DNA from: a virus
Virus record (IMG/VR): IMGVR_UViG_3300020430_000064
Span: 1-30,805 of that record
Length of the DNA stretch: 30,805 bases
Direction: 5' to 3' (one strand)
The translations under genes and the position numbers were made by a program. The notes under the pieces are model-generated. The model had not been told where the DNA came from. It ran no database searches and was given only the letters and a program-made list of their open reading frames with translations. This document shows positions 1 to 7,620 of the stretch, one piece after another. Numbering within the stretch: position 1 is the stretch's first letter; each line of letters opens with the position of its first letter.

Positions 1-54
1 GTCTAATATACATTTAGGCACAAACAAACATAGGCAAAATAGGAGGCTTACATT
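1..54 (+). promoter_or_regulatory. gp32 leader and ribosome binding site
   Basis: This leader carries a near-perfect Shine-Dalgarno AGGAGG at 41-46, 8 nt before the ATG at 55. The rest is rich in A and C and appears unstructured. The hexamer-like motif AGGCA occurs twice upstream (16-20 and 32-36). In T4, gp32 represses its own translation by binding an unstructured leader. An equivalent role here is only inference, and a pseudoknot further upstream could not be seen because the window starts here. Confidence 0.6.
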
Positions 55-1038
55 ATGGCATCATTGGCTGAAATAAGAGCGAAGTTAAAATCTCAAGAAG
101 TGAATCGCTCCACTTCATCAACAGGCGGAGACAACGCCATTTACCCACACTGGAACATATCAGAAGGCTCGGAAGCAGTTGTTAGGTTCTTACCTGATAA
201 GGACACAAACAACACTTTCTTTTGGACTGAAAGAAACATGATCAAACTACCTTTCGCAGGTATAAAGGGTCAGACTGATTCAAGACCGGTAACGGTGCAA
301 GTACCATGCATGGAGATGTATGGAAAGACTTGTCCGGTCCTAACAGAAGTTAGACCATGGTTCAAAGACAAGAGCATGGAAGACATGGGCAGGAAATATT
401 GGAAAAAGAAAAGTTACATTTTCCAAGGGTTTGTAACAACAAATCCACTAGCAGAGGACACACAACCTGAGAATCCGATCAGAAGATTCATAATCGGACC
501 TCAGATCTTTAACATCATCAGAAGTGCATTGATGGATCCAGAGATGGAAGAAATGCCAACTGATTACGTTAAGGGTGTTGACTTTAGAATTACTAAAACA
601 ACTAAAGGTGGATACGCTGACTACTCAACATCAAAATGGTCAAGAAGAGAACGTGCATTAGATGAGGCAGAGAGGGCCGCAATCGACACGCATGGTTTAC
701 ACAACCTAGGTGACTTCAGACCAAAAGAACCAACCGAAGCAGAAGTAAAAATAATTAAAGAATTATTTGAAAAATCTGTGGATGGAGAGGCTTATGATCT
801 TGAGCAGTACGGACAGTATTTCAGACCGGCAGGAATGGCTTATCAGGCTAGACCACAAACGTCTGTACCAACTGCATCGGCTCCGGCGGCTCCGGTCACA
901 GAGGCGGCTCCAACAGCGGCACCTGTAACTGAATCAGCGCCAGCACCACAACCAGCGGCGGCCACGGCTCCTGCAGGAGACAGTGCCAAGAGAGCAGAAG
1001 ACATCTTGAAGTTGATTAGGTCAAGACAAGCAAAATAA
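55..1038 (+). CDS. 32: Single-stranded DNA-binding protein gp32
   Basis: This is the T4-type single-stranded DNA-binding protein. It coats ssDNA at forks and recombination sites and works with UvsX, UvsY and the helicase. The 327-residue length is close to T4 gp32 (301). The N-terminal basic stretch, the OB-fold core with many aromatics (about residues 30-220) and an Ala/Pro-rich linker (about 265-310) match marine T4-like gp32 proteins. The C-terminus ends in a short helix-like tail rich in Lys and Arg rather than the strongly acidic T4 tail. The T4 zinc site uses one His and three Cys; here I see only Cys85 and Cys93 in that region, so zinc binding may be reduced or lost. The start is set by a strong ribosome binding site. 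It is the first gene of a run leading to uvsX and uvsY. Confidence 0.93.
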   Translation: MASLAEIRAKLKSQEVNRSTSSTGGDNAIYPHWNISEGSEAVVRFLPDKDTNNTFFWTERNMIKLPFAGIKGQTDSRPVTVQVPCMEMYGKTCPVLTEVRPWFKDKSMEDMGRKYWKKKSYIFQGFVTTNPLAEDTQPENPIRRFIIGPQIFNIIRSALMDPEMEEMPTDYVKGVDFRITKTTKGGYADYSTSKWSRRERALDEAERAAIDTHGLHNLGDFRPKEPTEAEVKIIKELFEKSVDGEAYDLEQYGQYFRPAGMAYQARPQTSVPTASAPAAPVTEAAPTAAPVTESAPAPQPAAATAPAGDSAKRAEDILKLIRSRQAK

Positions 1039-1046
1039 TCTGACAG

Positions 1047-1868
1047 ATGTTATACGAAATCGACGGTAAACAAGCATTTCGTATAGACCTTTACAATCAC
1101 TCTGTCGCCCACAAATGGAAAAAACTTATTCAAAACATTTATGTGGGCGACGGAGAGGACATTGATCATAAGAGATCATTTTTCCATCTTAGACCAAAGT
1201 CCGAGGTAAAAGAAATACTGCTTAATGCAATAAAAAATATTAATGAATTTATAAAGAAAGACTTTATAAAAGTACCGGAAACACTAGATTGGGATGATCA
1301 AGATTTTTATAACAGTTTACATATTGCTTTTGAAAAATTATCAGGTGAGTTCGATAACCCAACCAAATTAATGAAAATAGCACCAAATAGTGTAAAGGAA
1401 AGCGTGAGAGATTTAAATTTCTGTGTTCATGCATTAGAACATGGATCGGATAACAAGAATATTAACACATTTCCTATACAATGGACAAAAGCAAGAAAAA
1501 CATTGCCACGTGTGAAACTTCTACCCAACGAATATGACCTGATACAATTTGATATGAAGGAAAACGAAGTCTATCTCGCTTACAACGAACTTGGAAAAAC
1601 TTTTATAGATCTTTGGCATGATAATTTACCAATAGACTATAATGCAGTAAAAAATAATCATTACATAGGTGCTGATATAAAAATATCACTATGTAACAAC
1701 CCAAATATATTTGAACAAGGATTCTTAGACTGGTGTGGTGAAAATAATGTAGATGCATTTGATAAAAAACTTGGCATCGGAGTGCTACCAATTGGTAAAG
1801 TAAACACAATTAACACAGAACATTTGACAAAAGACAGTAAGGCAAATATAATAATAGAAAGGAACTGA
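1047..1868 (+). CDS. Conserved-looking hypothetical protein between gp32 and uvsX
   Basis: I do not recognise this 273-residue protein. It has no signal peptide and no membrane segment. It is charged and apparently soluble, with a predicted helical N-terminal half (about residues 50-130) and a mixed second half holding several aromatic residues and scattered Cys (about 127, 216, 230). It starts 8 nt after the gp32 stop and ends 3 nt before uvsX, so it is almost surely co-transcribed with both. There is no good Shine-Dalgarno before the ATG, which suggests translational coupling to gp32. Its place suggests a role in DNA replication or recombination, but nothing in the sequence proves that. Codon use resembles its neighbours, with somewhat more AT. 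Confidence 0.8.
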   Translation: MLYEIDGKQAFRIDLYNHSVAHKWKKLIQNIYVGDGEDIDHKRSFFHLRPKSEVKEILLNAIKNINEFIKKDFIKVPETLDWDDQDFYNSLHIAFEKLSGEFDNPTKLMKIAPNSVKESVRDLNFCVHALEHGSDNKNINTFPIQWTKARKTLPRVKLLPNEYDLIQFDMKENEVYLAYNELGKTFIDLWHDNLPIDYNAVKNNHYIGADIKISLCNNPNIFEQGFLDWCGENNVDAFDKKLGIGVLPIGKVNTINTEHLTKDSKANIIIERN

Positions 1869-1871
1869 AAA

Positions 1872-2924
1872 ATGACAAAAGTATTCGACGCAACAAAATT
1901 TAGAAAAAGCATAACCAAATCTATACAAGGACTAGGCATAGGATTCAGCGACCCAACTGATTGGATTTCAACAGGCAATTACGCATTAAACTATTTGATG
2001 ACAAGTGATTTCAATAAAGGTATTCCCCTAGGCAAGGTTACAGTACTTGCCGGTGAGTCTGGTGCAGGTAAATCTTACATTGCATCAGGCAACATAATTA
2101 AGAACGCACAGGACCAAGGTATATTTGTTATACTAATTGATACTGAAAATGCTTTAGACGAACAATGGTTACAGGCGTTGAATGTGGATACATCAGAGGA
2201 CAAACTTATGAAATTAAGTATGTCAATGGTCGATGATGTAGCCAAAACTGTTTCTGAGTTTATGAAAGGTTATAAAGATCAACACGCAGACAACAAAGAA
2301 GGTGCACCTAAAGTGCTGTTCGTAATAGACAGTCTAGGTATGTTACTAACACCAACAGATGTAAATCAGTTCGAAGCAGGTGAAATGAAAGGTGACTTGG
2401 GTAGAAAACCTAAAGCCTTAACAGCACTTGTAAGAAACTGTGTGAACATGTTTGGCAGTTGGAATGTAGGACTCATAGCAACCAACCACACATACGCATC
2501 GCAAGATATGTTTGACCCGGATGACAAAATATCAGGCGGGCAAGGATTTATATATGCGTCAAGCATTGTTGTTGCGATGAAAAAATTAAAACTAAAAGAA
2601 GATGAAAAAGGAAACAAAGTAAGCGACGTCAGAGGTATAAGAGCCGCTTGTAAAGTAATGAAAACAAGATATGCAAAACCGTTCGAAGGTGTACAAGTAA
2701 AAATTCCTTACGATACGGGCATGGATCCTTACAGTGGACTGGTTGACTTGTTTGAAAAAAAAGGGTTACTAGTACAAACAGGAAACCGATTGAAATACAT
2801 AGATTCCAAAGGAAAAGAACACATAGAGTTTAGGAAAGCCTGGACAGGTGATAAATTAGATATGATAATGGCCGACTTTAAAGAAATTATGCCTGCCGAA
2901 TCAACAGAACAGAACAAAGAATAA
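1872..2924 (+). CDS. uvsX: UvsX RecA-like recombinase
   Basis: This is the phage RecA/Rad51-type strand-exchange ATPase. It forms filaments on ssDNA and starts recombination-dependent replication. The Walker A motif GESGAGKS is at residues 61-68 and the Walker B strand with the Asp (VLFVIDS) is at about 148-154. A later segment rich in Gly (SGGQG, about 222) fits the L2 loop. The 350-residue length is a little shorter than T4 UvsX (391). A Shine-Dalgarno-like AAAGGA lies about 8 nt before the ATG. It is followed at 1 nt by a small acidic ORF and then by uvsY, as expected for functional partners. The family assignment is firm. Confidence 0.95.
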   Translation: MTKVFDATKFRKSITKSIQGLGIGFSDPTDWISTGNYALNYLMTSDFNKGIPLGKVTVLAGESGAGKSYIASGNIIKNAQDQGIFVILIDTENALDEQWLQALNVDTSEDKLMKLSMSMVDDVAKTVSEFMKGYKDQHADNKEGAPKVLFVIDSLGMLLTPTDVNQFEAGEMKGDLGRKPKALTALVRNCVNMFGSWNVGLIATNHTYASQDMFDPDDKISGGQGFIYASSIVVAMKKLKLKEDEKGNKVSDVRGIRAACKVMKTRYAKPFEGVQVKIPYDTGMDPYSGLVDLFEKKGLLVQTGNRLKYIDSKGKEHIEFRKAWTGDKLDMIMADFKEIMPAESTEQNKE

Positions 2925-2925
2925 G

Positions 2926-3156
2926 ATGGTAGATTTCACACACGAAGATATAGAACGACTCTGGAGTTCGATAATACATTACGTCCCTGAAAGACAAAAG
3001 TTAGACATGGCTATCGACTTCATTAAAAGCCTAGAAGACATAGGTGTGGAACATGACGAAATAAAAGCATCAGCAGAATACGATCCAAAACTAGAAGAAG
3101 CGATCAATACCGTGTTCGAAGACGACGAAGAAGAAACGTACGGTGAGGATGAATGA
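2926..3156 (+). CDS. Small acidic hypothetical protein between uvsX and uvsY
   Basis: This 76-residue protein is strongly acidic, especially its last 15 residues (Glu/Asp-rich tail). It has no Cys pair, membrane segment or known motif that I can recognise. It starts 1 nt after the uvsX stop and its stop overlaps the uvsY start in an ATGA junction, so it is translated together with both. A role as an accessory or DNA-mimic-like partner of the recombination proteins is possible from charge and position, but this is speculation. Confidence 0.75.
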   Translation: MVDFTHEDIERLWSSIIHYVPERQKLDMAIDFIKSLEDIGVEHDEIKASAEYDPKLEEAINTVFEDDEEETYGEDE

Positions 3157-3614
3157 TAAACTGGTACAACGAAGTAAGTAGGAACCTAAATAAAATTCCA
3201 GATTGTATAGCATTTTTTGACAAAGAATTACTAGAAGCAAAGAAGCAGTGTAAGATATATGGAAATCTTGAAAGAGCAAGTGCGGCACTTCCCGGGATAG
3301 TCGAAGAAAGATTTGGACAACTACAACAACTAGAGGCAATACTTGAATACCTAAATATAGAATTAAGACGTCTTCGATCTAAAACATTTAAAAAATTCTT
3401 AGAAAATTACAACAGGGCATTGTCTAGTAGAGATGCTGAAAAATACGTAGACGGTGAAGATGATGTTGTTGATTTGACAAAAATTGTAAATGACTTTGCA
3501 TTAATTAGAAATCAATACTTAGGTATCACCAAAGGTCTAGATCAGAAACAATGGCAAATAACAAACATTGTAAAACTGAGAGTAGCGGGAATGGAAGATG
3601 CCGATATCAAATAA
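3153..3614 (+). CDS. uvsY: UvsY-like recombination mediator
   Basis: UvsY loads UvsX onto gp32-coated ssDNA. This protein has 153 residues, against 137 in T4. It is mostly helical with clusters of Lys/Arg and Glu. The pattern is a helical N-terminus, a conserved-looking central segment around LRRLRSKTFKKF (about residues 68-79) and a C-terminal helix with Trp. It matches the marine T4-like UvsY proteins as I know them and sits just downstream of uvsX. Similarity is low by eye, so position contributes to the call. An ATGA overlap links it to the acidic ORF before it, and its end overlaps the HAD gene by 17 bp. Confidence 0.8.
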   Translation: MINWYNEVSRNLNKIPDCIAFFDKELLEAKKQCKIYGNLERASAALPGIVEERFGQLQQLEAILEYLNIELRRLRSKTFKKFLENYNRALSSRDAEKYVDGEDDVVDLTKIVNDFALIRNQYLGITKGLDQKQWQITNIVKLRVAGMEDADIK

Positions 3615-4227
3615 TAGAATAATACTTACAGACGTCGATGGCGTTTTGTTGGAATGGGAAAAACATTTCACAGATTGGATGTTACAGCGTTCATACTACA
3701 CCGAAAATGAAGAAAGGGTATATCCTTACAAACTGTTGCCCAACAAAGAGAACACCTATGAAATGGCGGAACGTTTTGGTCTTACCATTCCTGAAATACG
3801 AAAAGAGATACGTGAATTCAATAAAAGTGCTTGGATGGCCACGCAGTGCCCTATGCCCGATTCACAGACCTGGGTAAAGTTATTGGCCGCAGAAGGTTGG
3901 ACATTTATTCCGATCACATCTCAGACTTCTGACATACCCGCACAGACTGTCAGGAAGAAAAGATTAGGTGAACTTTTTGGACATCACATCTTCACAAATT
4001 ACCATATTCTAGAAACAGGAGCGGACAAAGATTCAGCATTGGCGGAGTTTCACAACACCGGACTGTATTGGGTCGAGGATAAGCCTAAGAACGCTATAAC
4101 CGGGCTCAAATACGGTTTAAAGACTATATTAATAGACCATCCATACAATCGAGATTTTGAACATCCTGATATCACCAGAGTAAATAATTGGCAAGAAATA
4201 CATCAACTTGTATCAGGAAGAAAATGA
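3598..4227 (+). CDS. HAD-superfamily hydrolase (phosphatase-like)
   Basis: This is a 209-residue HAD-fold hydrolase, probably a small-molecule phosphatase or deoxynucleotidase. Motif I is DVDGV at residues 12-16, with the nucleophile Asp12 and acid/base Asp14. Motif II is the Ser/Thr at the end of the strand in PITSQ (about residues 102-106). A Lys-rich segment (about 118-122) fits motif III. Motif IV is the ED pair in WVEDKP (about 160). The helical cap of about 70 residues between motifs I and II fits a C1-type cap. The substrate cannot be told from sequence. It overlaps uvsY by 17 bp and the next gene by 4 bp (ATGA), so it belongs to the same transcript. Confidence 0.85.
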   Translation: MPISNNRIILTDVDGVLLEWEKHFTDWMLQRSYYTENEERVYPYKLLPNKENTYEMAERFGLTIPEIRKEIREFNKSAWMATQCPMPDSQTWVKLLAAEGWTFIPITSQTSDIPAQTVRKKRLGELFGHHIFTNYHILETGADKDSALAEFHNTGLYWVEDKPKNAITGLKYGLKTILIDHPYNRDFEHPDITRVNNWQEIHQLVSGRK

Positions 4228-4898
4228 AAATATACGTTGGACACGACAGCAGAGAAGACATAGCATATCAAGTATGTGAACACAGCATCAAGAGAAGAGA
4301 TCCATCTGCTGAAGTAATACCTCTTAAACAAAAACAGATGCGAGACCAAGGTCTGTACACAAGACCTGTGGATAAACTGGCATCAACAGAATTTACTTTT
4401 ACGAGATTCTTTGTTCCGTATCTTAACGACTTCAAAGGGTGGGCAGTATTTTGCGACTGTGATTTCCTTTGGAAGATACCATCTCACGAACTTGTAAAGT
4501 ACTGCGACAACTCCAAAGCAGTTGTAGTTGTACAACATGACTACACACCAAAAGAAACCACAAAAATGGACGGACAGGTCCAAACTGTTTACCCTAGGAA
4601 AAACTGGTCAAGCATGGTTATTTGGAACTGTGAACATCCTAAAAATAAAATATTAACTCCAGAATTACTAAATGAAGAATCACCAAAATTTCTACACAGG
4701 TTCAGTTGGCTCGATGACAACGAGATTGGATCATTACCTTTAGAATATAACTGGCTAGTGGGTTGGTACAAAGAACCTAGAGACGGCTCTCCAAAAATAT
4801 TACACTACACAGAAGGTGGTCCTTGGTTTGATGGCTATCGTGATTGTGAATATGGGGACGACTGGAAGAAAGAACTTATAAATCTTTTCAGTTCATAA
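4224..4898 (+). CDS. GT-A-like glycosyltransferase
   Basis: This 224-residue protein looks like a compact GT-A, GT8-like transferase. It has an N-terminal strand with a GHDSRE segment (residues 6-11), a DCD motif at residues 78-80 after a hydrophobic strand (typical metal and nucleotide-sugar binding), and a C-terminal HYTEGGPWF-type segment that resembles the HxxG region of GT8 enzymes. I start it at the ATG at 4224, which overlaps the stop of the HAD gene (ATGA). An in-frame TTG at 4188 would add 12 residues that overlap the HAD gene and look unrelated. It converges on the minus-strand methyltransferase with only 1 nt between the stop codons. The donor and acceptor are unknown. Confidence 0.8.
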   Translation: MKIYVGHDSREDIAYQVCEHSIKRRDPSAEVIPLKQKQMRDQGLYTRPVDKLASTEFTFTRFFVPYLNDFKGWAVFCDCDFLWKIPSHELVKYCDNSKAVVVVQHDYTPKETTKMDGQVQTVYPRKNWSSMVIWNCEHPKNKILTPELLNEESPKFLHRFSWLDDNEIGSLPLEYNWLVGWYKEPRDGSPKILHYTEGGPWFDGYRDCEYGDDWKKELINLFSS

Positions 4899-4899
4899 A

Positions 4900-5505
4900 T
4901 CAAAAATATATTTTATCTATTTGATCGGAATTTTCTTTTTGTTCAATAACTTCACTGTGATTAAAACCTAGTTGAAACATGTACTCATCCATTTCGTTTT
5001 CCGACGGCATATCTAAAAAATGTTTATTCTTATGTAAATTTACTTCTTGAATCACATACTTTGCACGTGCAAATATATCTGGAGCACCATTCATTATCAT
5101 AATCTCGGCACCTTGCACATCTTGTTTTATCAAATCAAACTGTGCATCCTTACCAACCAATTCATCCAAAGTCTGCATTTGCCTAATCTCAAAATCTTTG
5201 AAAATTCCAAATACTGTGGATCCTTTTGTGTACGTAATCTTCTTTTTATTTCCCTTATCTATTTCACGCAGATACATTTTGACTTCCTTGTTGCTATCAC
5301 CAAGCACTGCGATGTAACATTCATGGCATATCTCCTTTAGATGCTTTTCATATTTTTGCCCTGCTTCTATGCAGGTATATCCAGCATCAGGCCAAATTTC
5401 TTTGACACTTTTGGTCCAGTGCCCGATGTTTGCACCTATATCCAAAACTCTGATGGGTGTGAAATCTTTTTCTACTTTGATTTTTTTCAAGTATTCGTAC
5501 ATCAT
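4900..5505 (-). CDS. FkbM-type SAM-dependent methyltransferase (downstream copy)
   Basis: This protein has the FkbM methyltransferase layout. The SAM-binding loop DIGANIGHW is at about residues 22-30, an acidic residue ends the next strand (CIEAG), and the FkbM signature KQDVQGAE lies in the middle of the protein. Such enzymes usually O-methylate sugars. I chose the ATG at 5505, which overlaps the upstream stop as ATGA and gives 201 residues. An upstream in-frame TTG at 5532 is possible but would overlap the neighbour by 31 bp. It is the last gene of a four-gene minus-strand run and follows a second FkbM protein directly. Confidence 0.85.
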   Translation of the reverse strand: MMYEYLKKIKVEKDFTPIRVLDIGANIGHWTKSVKEIWPDAGYTCIEAGQKYEKHLKEICHECYIAVLGDSNKEVKMYLREIDKGNKKKITYTKGSTVFGIFKDFEIRQMQTLDELVGKDAQFDLIKQDVQGAEIMIMNGAPDIFARAKYVIQEVNLHKNKHFLDMPSENEMDEYMFQLGFNHSEVIEQKENSDQIDKIYF

Positions 5506-6143
5506 GCTTTTATGTATACAATGTCTGGCCAAGACTTAATCAATATTTTGAATCCTAATACCTTTAAATGTTCCTTAATATCTTTTTTACTACTGCCATA
5601 TCTTTCACTATTGCCATTTAATTCTATCATCAAATATTCAACATTTTCTAGGGTATTGGCCGCACCCTTGAGTACTTCCATCTCCAGTCCTTCAACATCT
5701 ATTTTAATGAAATCTACATGCTTATATCCTAAAGAATCTAACTTGTTTATTTTTGTTTCACCGTTTTCTAGTAAAACTCTAGTATTTTGAGTAGCAATTT
5801 CTTCTGTAAGTTTTACATACCCATCTTTGTTGCCTACTGCTTGATTATACGATTCGACATTACTGTAACTATTAATGTTTCTTGTAAGGCATCCATAATG
5901 TAAATTATTAGGTTCATAGCAATGGATATTTTTTGCATATTTTAACATAGACAACGTCCAAGTGCCGCACCATGCACCCACATCAACTATAAGATTGAAT
6001 TTCTTATCATTAGTCTTGCACCACTCTACTAATTTCTTAAGACAAGTATCCTGCATATGTGGATAACCTTTTTCACGCCACTGTTCTATTTGTGCATCAT
6101 TTGATGGTACCCATAAGCCATTTGATAGTTGTTCAATACTCAT
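5502..6143 (-). CDS. FkbM-type SAM-dependent methyltransferase (upstream copy)
   Basis: This 213-residue FkbM-family methyltransferase has the SAM loop VDVGAWCGTW at residues 53-62, the acidic residue in HCYEPN after strand 2, and the hallmark KIDVEGLE. It lies head to tail with another FkbM protein and the two differ strongly, so they are not a recent duplication. ATGA overlaps join it to both neighbours. It probably methylates a glycan made by the surrounding transferases. The target is not known. Confidence 0.9.
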   Translation of the reverse strand: MSIEQLSNGLWVPSNDAQIEQWREKGYPHMQDTCLKKLVEWCKTNDKKFNLIVDVGAWCGTWTLSMLKYAKNIHCYEPNNLHYGCLTRNINSYSNVESYNQAVGNKDGYVKLTEEIATQNTRVLLENGETKINKLDSLGYKHVDFIKIDVEGLEMEVLKGAANTLENVEYLMIELNGNSERYGSSKKDIKEHLKVLGFKILIKSWPDIVYIKA

Positions 6144-6952
6144 AGCAGATTTTTATCCATCAATATTTCTACTGCTTTGCCGTTGGCTATTTCTTCTGGT
6201 GTGAACTGCTGGTATGCAAGGCTGTAGAGCCAATCCTCACAGCCAACAAAATATGGATTTTCTATGTCGGCAAATCCCTGTGCTCCTACTTCCTTGGCAA
6301 AACTTTTCTCATCACATATGACCGGAACTCCCATACATTGTGCTTCAACCGCCGCTATGGAACAACTTGTTACAACTACCCAGGCATCCTTAAGGTCCTC
6401 GGATAGGGGCACAGTCGCTTCGCTTGGTCCTGATGTTCCCCTGCCTCTCGGCTTATGTCGTATTTTAATAGGTCTGTCTGTGTATCTCTTTATTTTTTCA
6501 ACTGTCTCGCGAGTCCAGTTTGGCTGGTCAATATAGTTGTGTATACCTGCTGAACTGGGACACACCAAAATGTAACTGCCTTTAAAGTCAGGCGCTTTAA
6601 TACTAATGCCAAATTTATCAAATCTATCTGACTTGCACATTTTCAAATACTGGGCATGTATCCCATTTTTACATATACGCCAATAATGATTATCTGGTTT
6701 CAAATTATTATTATCAAATCTTCCAAAATATGGAGTGTCTGTAAACCAAAACTGATGTTTACGTGCCTCAAGTTTTTTTACCATTCCCATGTTGTTGCCA
6801 ACAAATCCCCAAAACATAGAATTTGGCACAGGCTCTGTTTCCACTTGGTTGTTCAACATTTTTGTTTGTTCGGGCCATGATTTTTCAACACCGTCAAATA
6901 CTTCGTATGCTTTGCTTTTTTTATTATTAAATGGTGCGTAAATTGTTAGCAT
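6140..6952 (-). CDS. GT-B-like glycosyltransferase paralogue A
   Basis: This 270-residue protein resembles the C-terminal half of GT-B enzymes of the capsule and CDP-glycerol transferase type. Visible marks are a strand with IRHKPRG (equivalent to the RPHP strand of its paralogues), a strand then Ser-Cys-Ser (VVVTSCS) leading into a helix, and MGVPVICD. It then has an ending of the type YSLAYQQFTPEEIANG that is shared with the plus-strand paralogues at 9461 and 10260. It is coupled to the FkbM gene by ATGA and overlaps the SGNH gene upstream by 26 bp. Substrates are unknown. The enzyme call rests on motif pattern and context. Confidence 0.7.
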   Translation of the reverse strand: MLTIYAPFNNKKSKAYEVFDGVEKSWPEQTKMLNNQVETEPVPNSMFWGFVGNNMGMVKKLEARKHQFWFTDTPYFGRFDNNNLKPDNHYWRICKNGIHAQYLKMCKSDRFDKFGISIKAPDFKGSYILVCPSSAGIHNYIDQPNWTRETVEKIKRYTDRPIKIRHKPRGRGTSGPSEATVPLSEDLKDAWVVVTSCSIAAVEAQCMGVPVICDEKSFAKEVGAQGFADIENPYFVGCEDWLYSLAYQQFTPEEIANGKAVEILMDKNLL

Positions 6953-7589
6953 CTATAAATTCTTGTAGTTGTATTGCCCACTGCCTATGTCCTTCTGCAG
7001 ACGGATGTGGATCATTTTGACTTACGATTAAATTTTTGTCCGACACAAATTCAAGTTGGCTTACTGCTGGACTGAAAAATCTGTCCATGTTTAGTGCATT
7101 TCTAATTGTATTGAAGTCTTCTGTTCCGTTGCCAAAATTATTAGGCAATGAGTTGTACATCACATAGGGTATTCGCTTACGTTCAAAATAATTTTGTAAG
7201 TTGAAAACATTATCAAGAAAATTCATTGTAAGATTATTCTCAATGTCCCAACCTTTGTGATTCCTTATGAAACTTACGTTGTCTAGTGTCTTCCATGTTC
7301 TCCACGTGAGACCTGTCCCTGGAATACGGCCTTTCTTCCATCCGTCATTGGTCACATAATCGTTCCTAACGGAACTAGACCACCCAATGACCGCGAAAAT
7401 ATCTTCTTCCTTGTTCTGTTCACACCAAACTTTTGTTGAAAAACTTATCCGAGTATTGCCTCTGCCTCCCATGGCCAAGTTTGCTAACTTCATGTCATAG
7501 TTTTCTGCAATAATTTTTGTGGTAAATGTCTTTACCCCATCTTTTGGACGGGGAGTAAGGAAACTGCATCCATTCGAAAATAAAATCAT
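6927..7589 (-). CDS. SGNH-hydrolase-like protein (copy 1)
   Basis: This 220-residue protein has the block layout of SGNH/GDSL hydrolases. Ser9 lies in NGCSF at the very N-terminus, a Gly in MGGRGN at about 40-45 and an IGWSS strand follow, and NDPHPSAEGH is near the C-terminus (H195). Members of this superfamily are esterases or deacetylases, often acting on glycans. Here the catalytic acid is not the usual DxxH spacing, with an Asn three before the His and an Asp two before it. A second protein of the same type lies at 29785-30549 (NGCSF, KGGRGN, GWSSS, NDAHP). The ATG at 7589 is the first gene of the leftward run. Its role could be removing acetyl groups from glycan or host surface. Confidence 0.75.
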   Translation of the reverse strand: MILFSNGCSFLTPRPKDGVKTFTTKIIAENYDMKLANLAMGGRGNTRISFSTKVWCEQNKEEDIFAVIGWSSSVRNDYVTNDGWKKGRIPGTGLTWRTWKTLDNVSFIRNHKGWDIENNLTMNFLDNVFNLQNYFERKRIPYVMYNSLPNNFGNGTEDFNTIRNALNMDRFFSPAVSQLEFVSDKNLIVSQNDPHPSAEGHRQWAIQLQEFIDANNLRTI

Positions 7590-7620
7590 AATCGTGTATT
7601 ATAACATAATTATTAGTAAA
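7590..7620. promoter_or_regulatory. Short divergent promoter region
   Basis: Only 31 bp separate the start codons of two divergent operons. On the minus strand there is an extended -10 (TGTTATAAT) at 7606-7598. On the plus strand a TATAAC lies at 7600-7605. Both operons may share overlapping -10 elements. The minus-strand box ends only 8 nt before the ATG at 7589, so a start from it would give a nearly leaderless mRNA. No clear -35 boxes are visible. Confidence 0.45.

Noticed and set aside
4188-4223. TTG-started extension of the GT-A-like transferase
   Set aside because: It overlaps the HAD gene and adds residues unlike the family. The ATG at 4224 forms a normal ATGA junction.
5047-5790. Plus-strand ORFs opposite the FkbM genes
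   Set aside because: They are antisense shadows of well-supported methyltransferases, with compositions that do not look like proteins (many Phe, Ile, Cys).
7519-7620. N-terminal extension of the GT61-type protein
   Set aside because: It overlaps the divergent SGNH gene and the promoter region. The ATG at 7621 precedes the conserved part.
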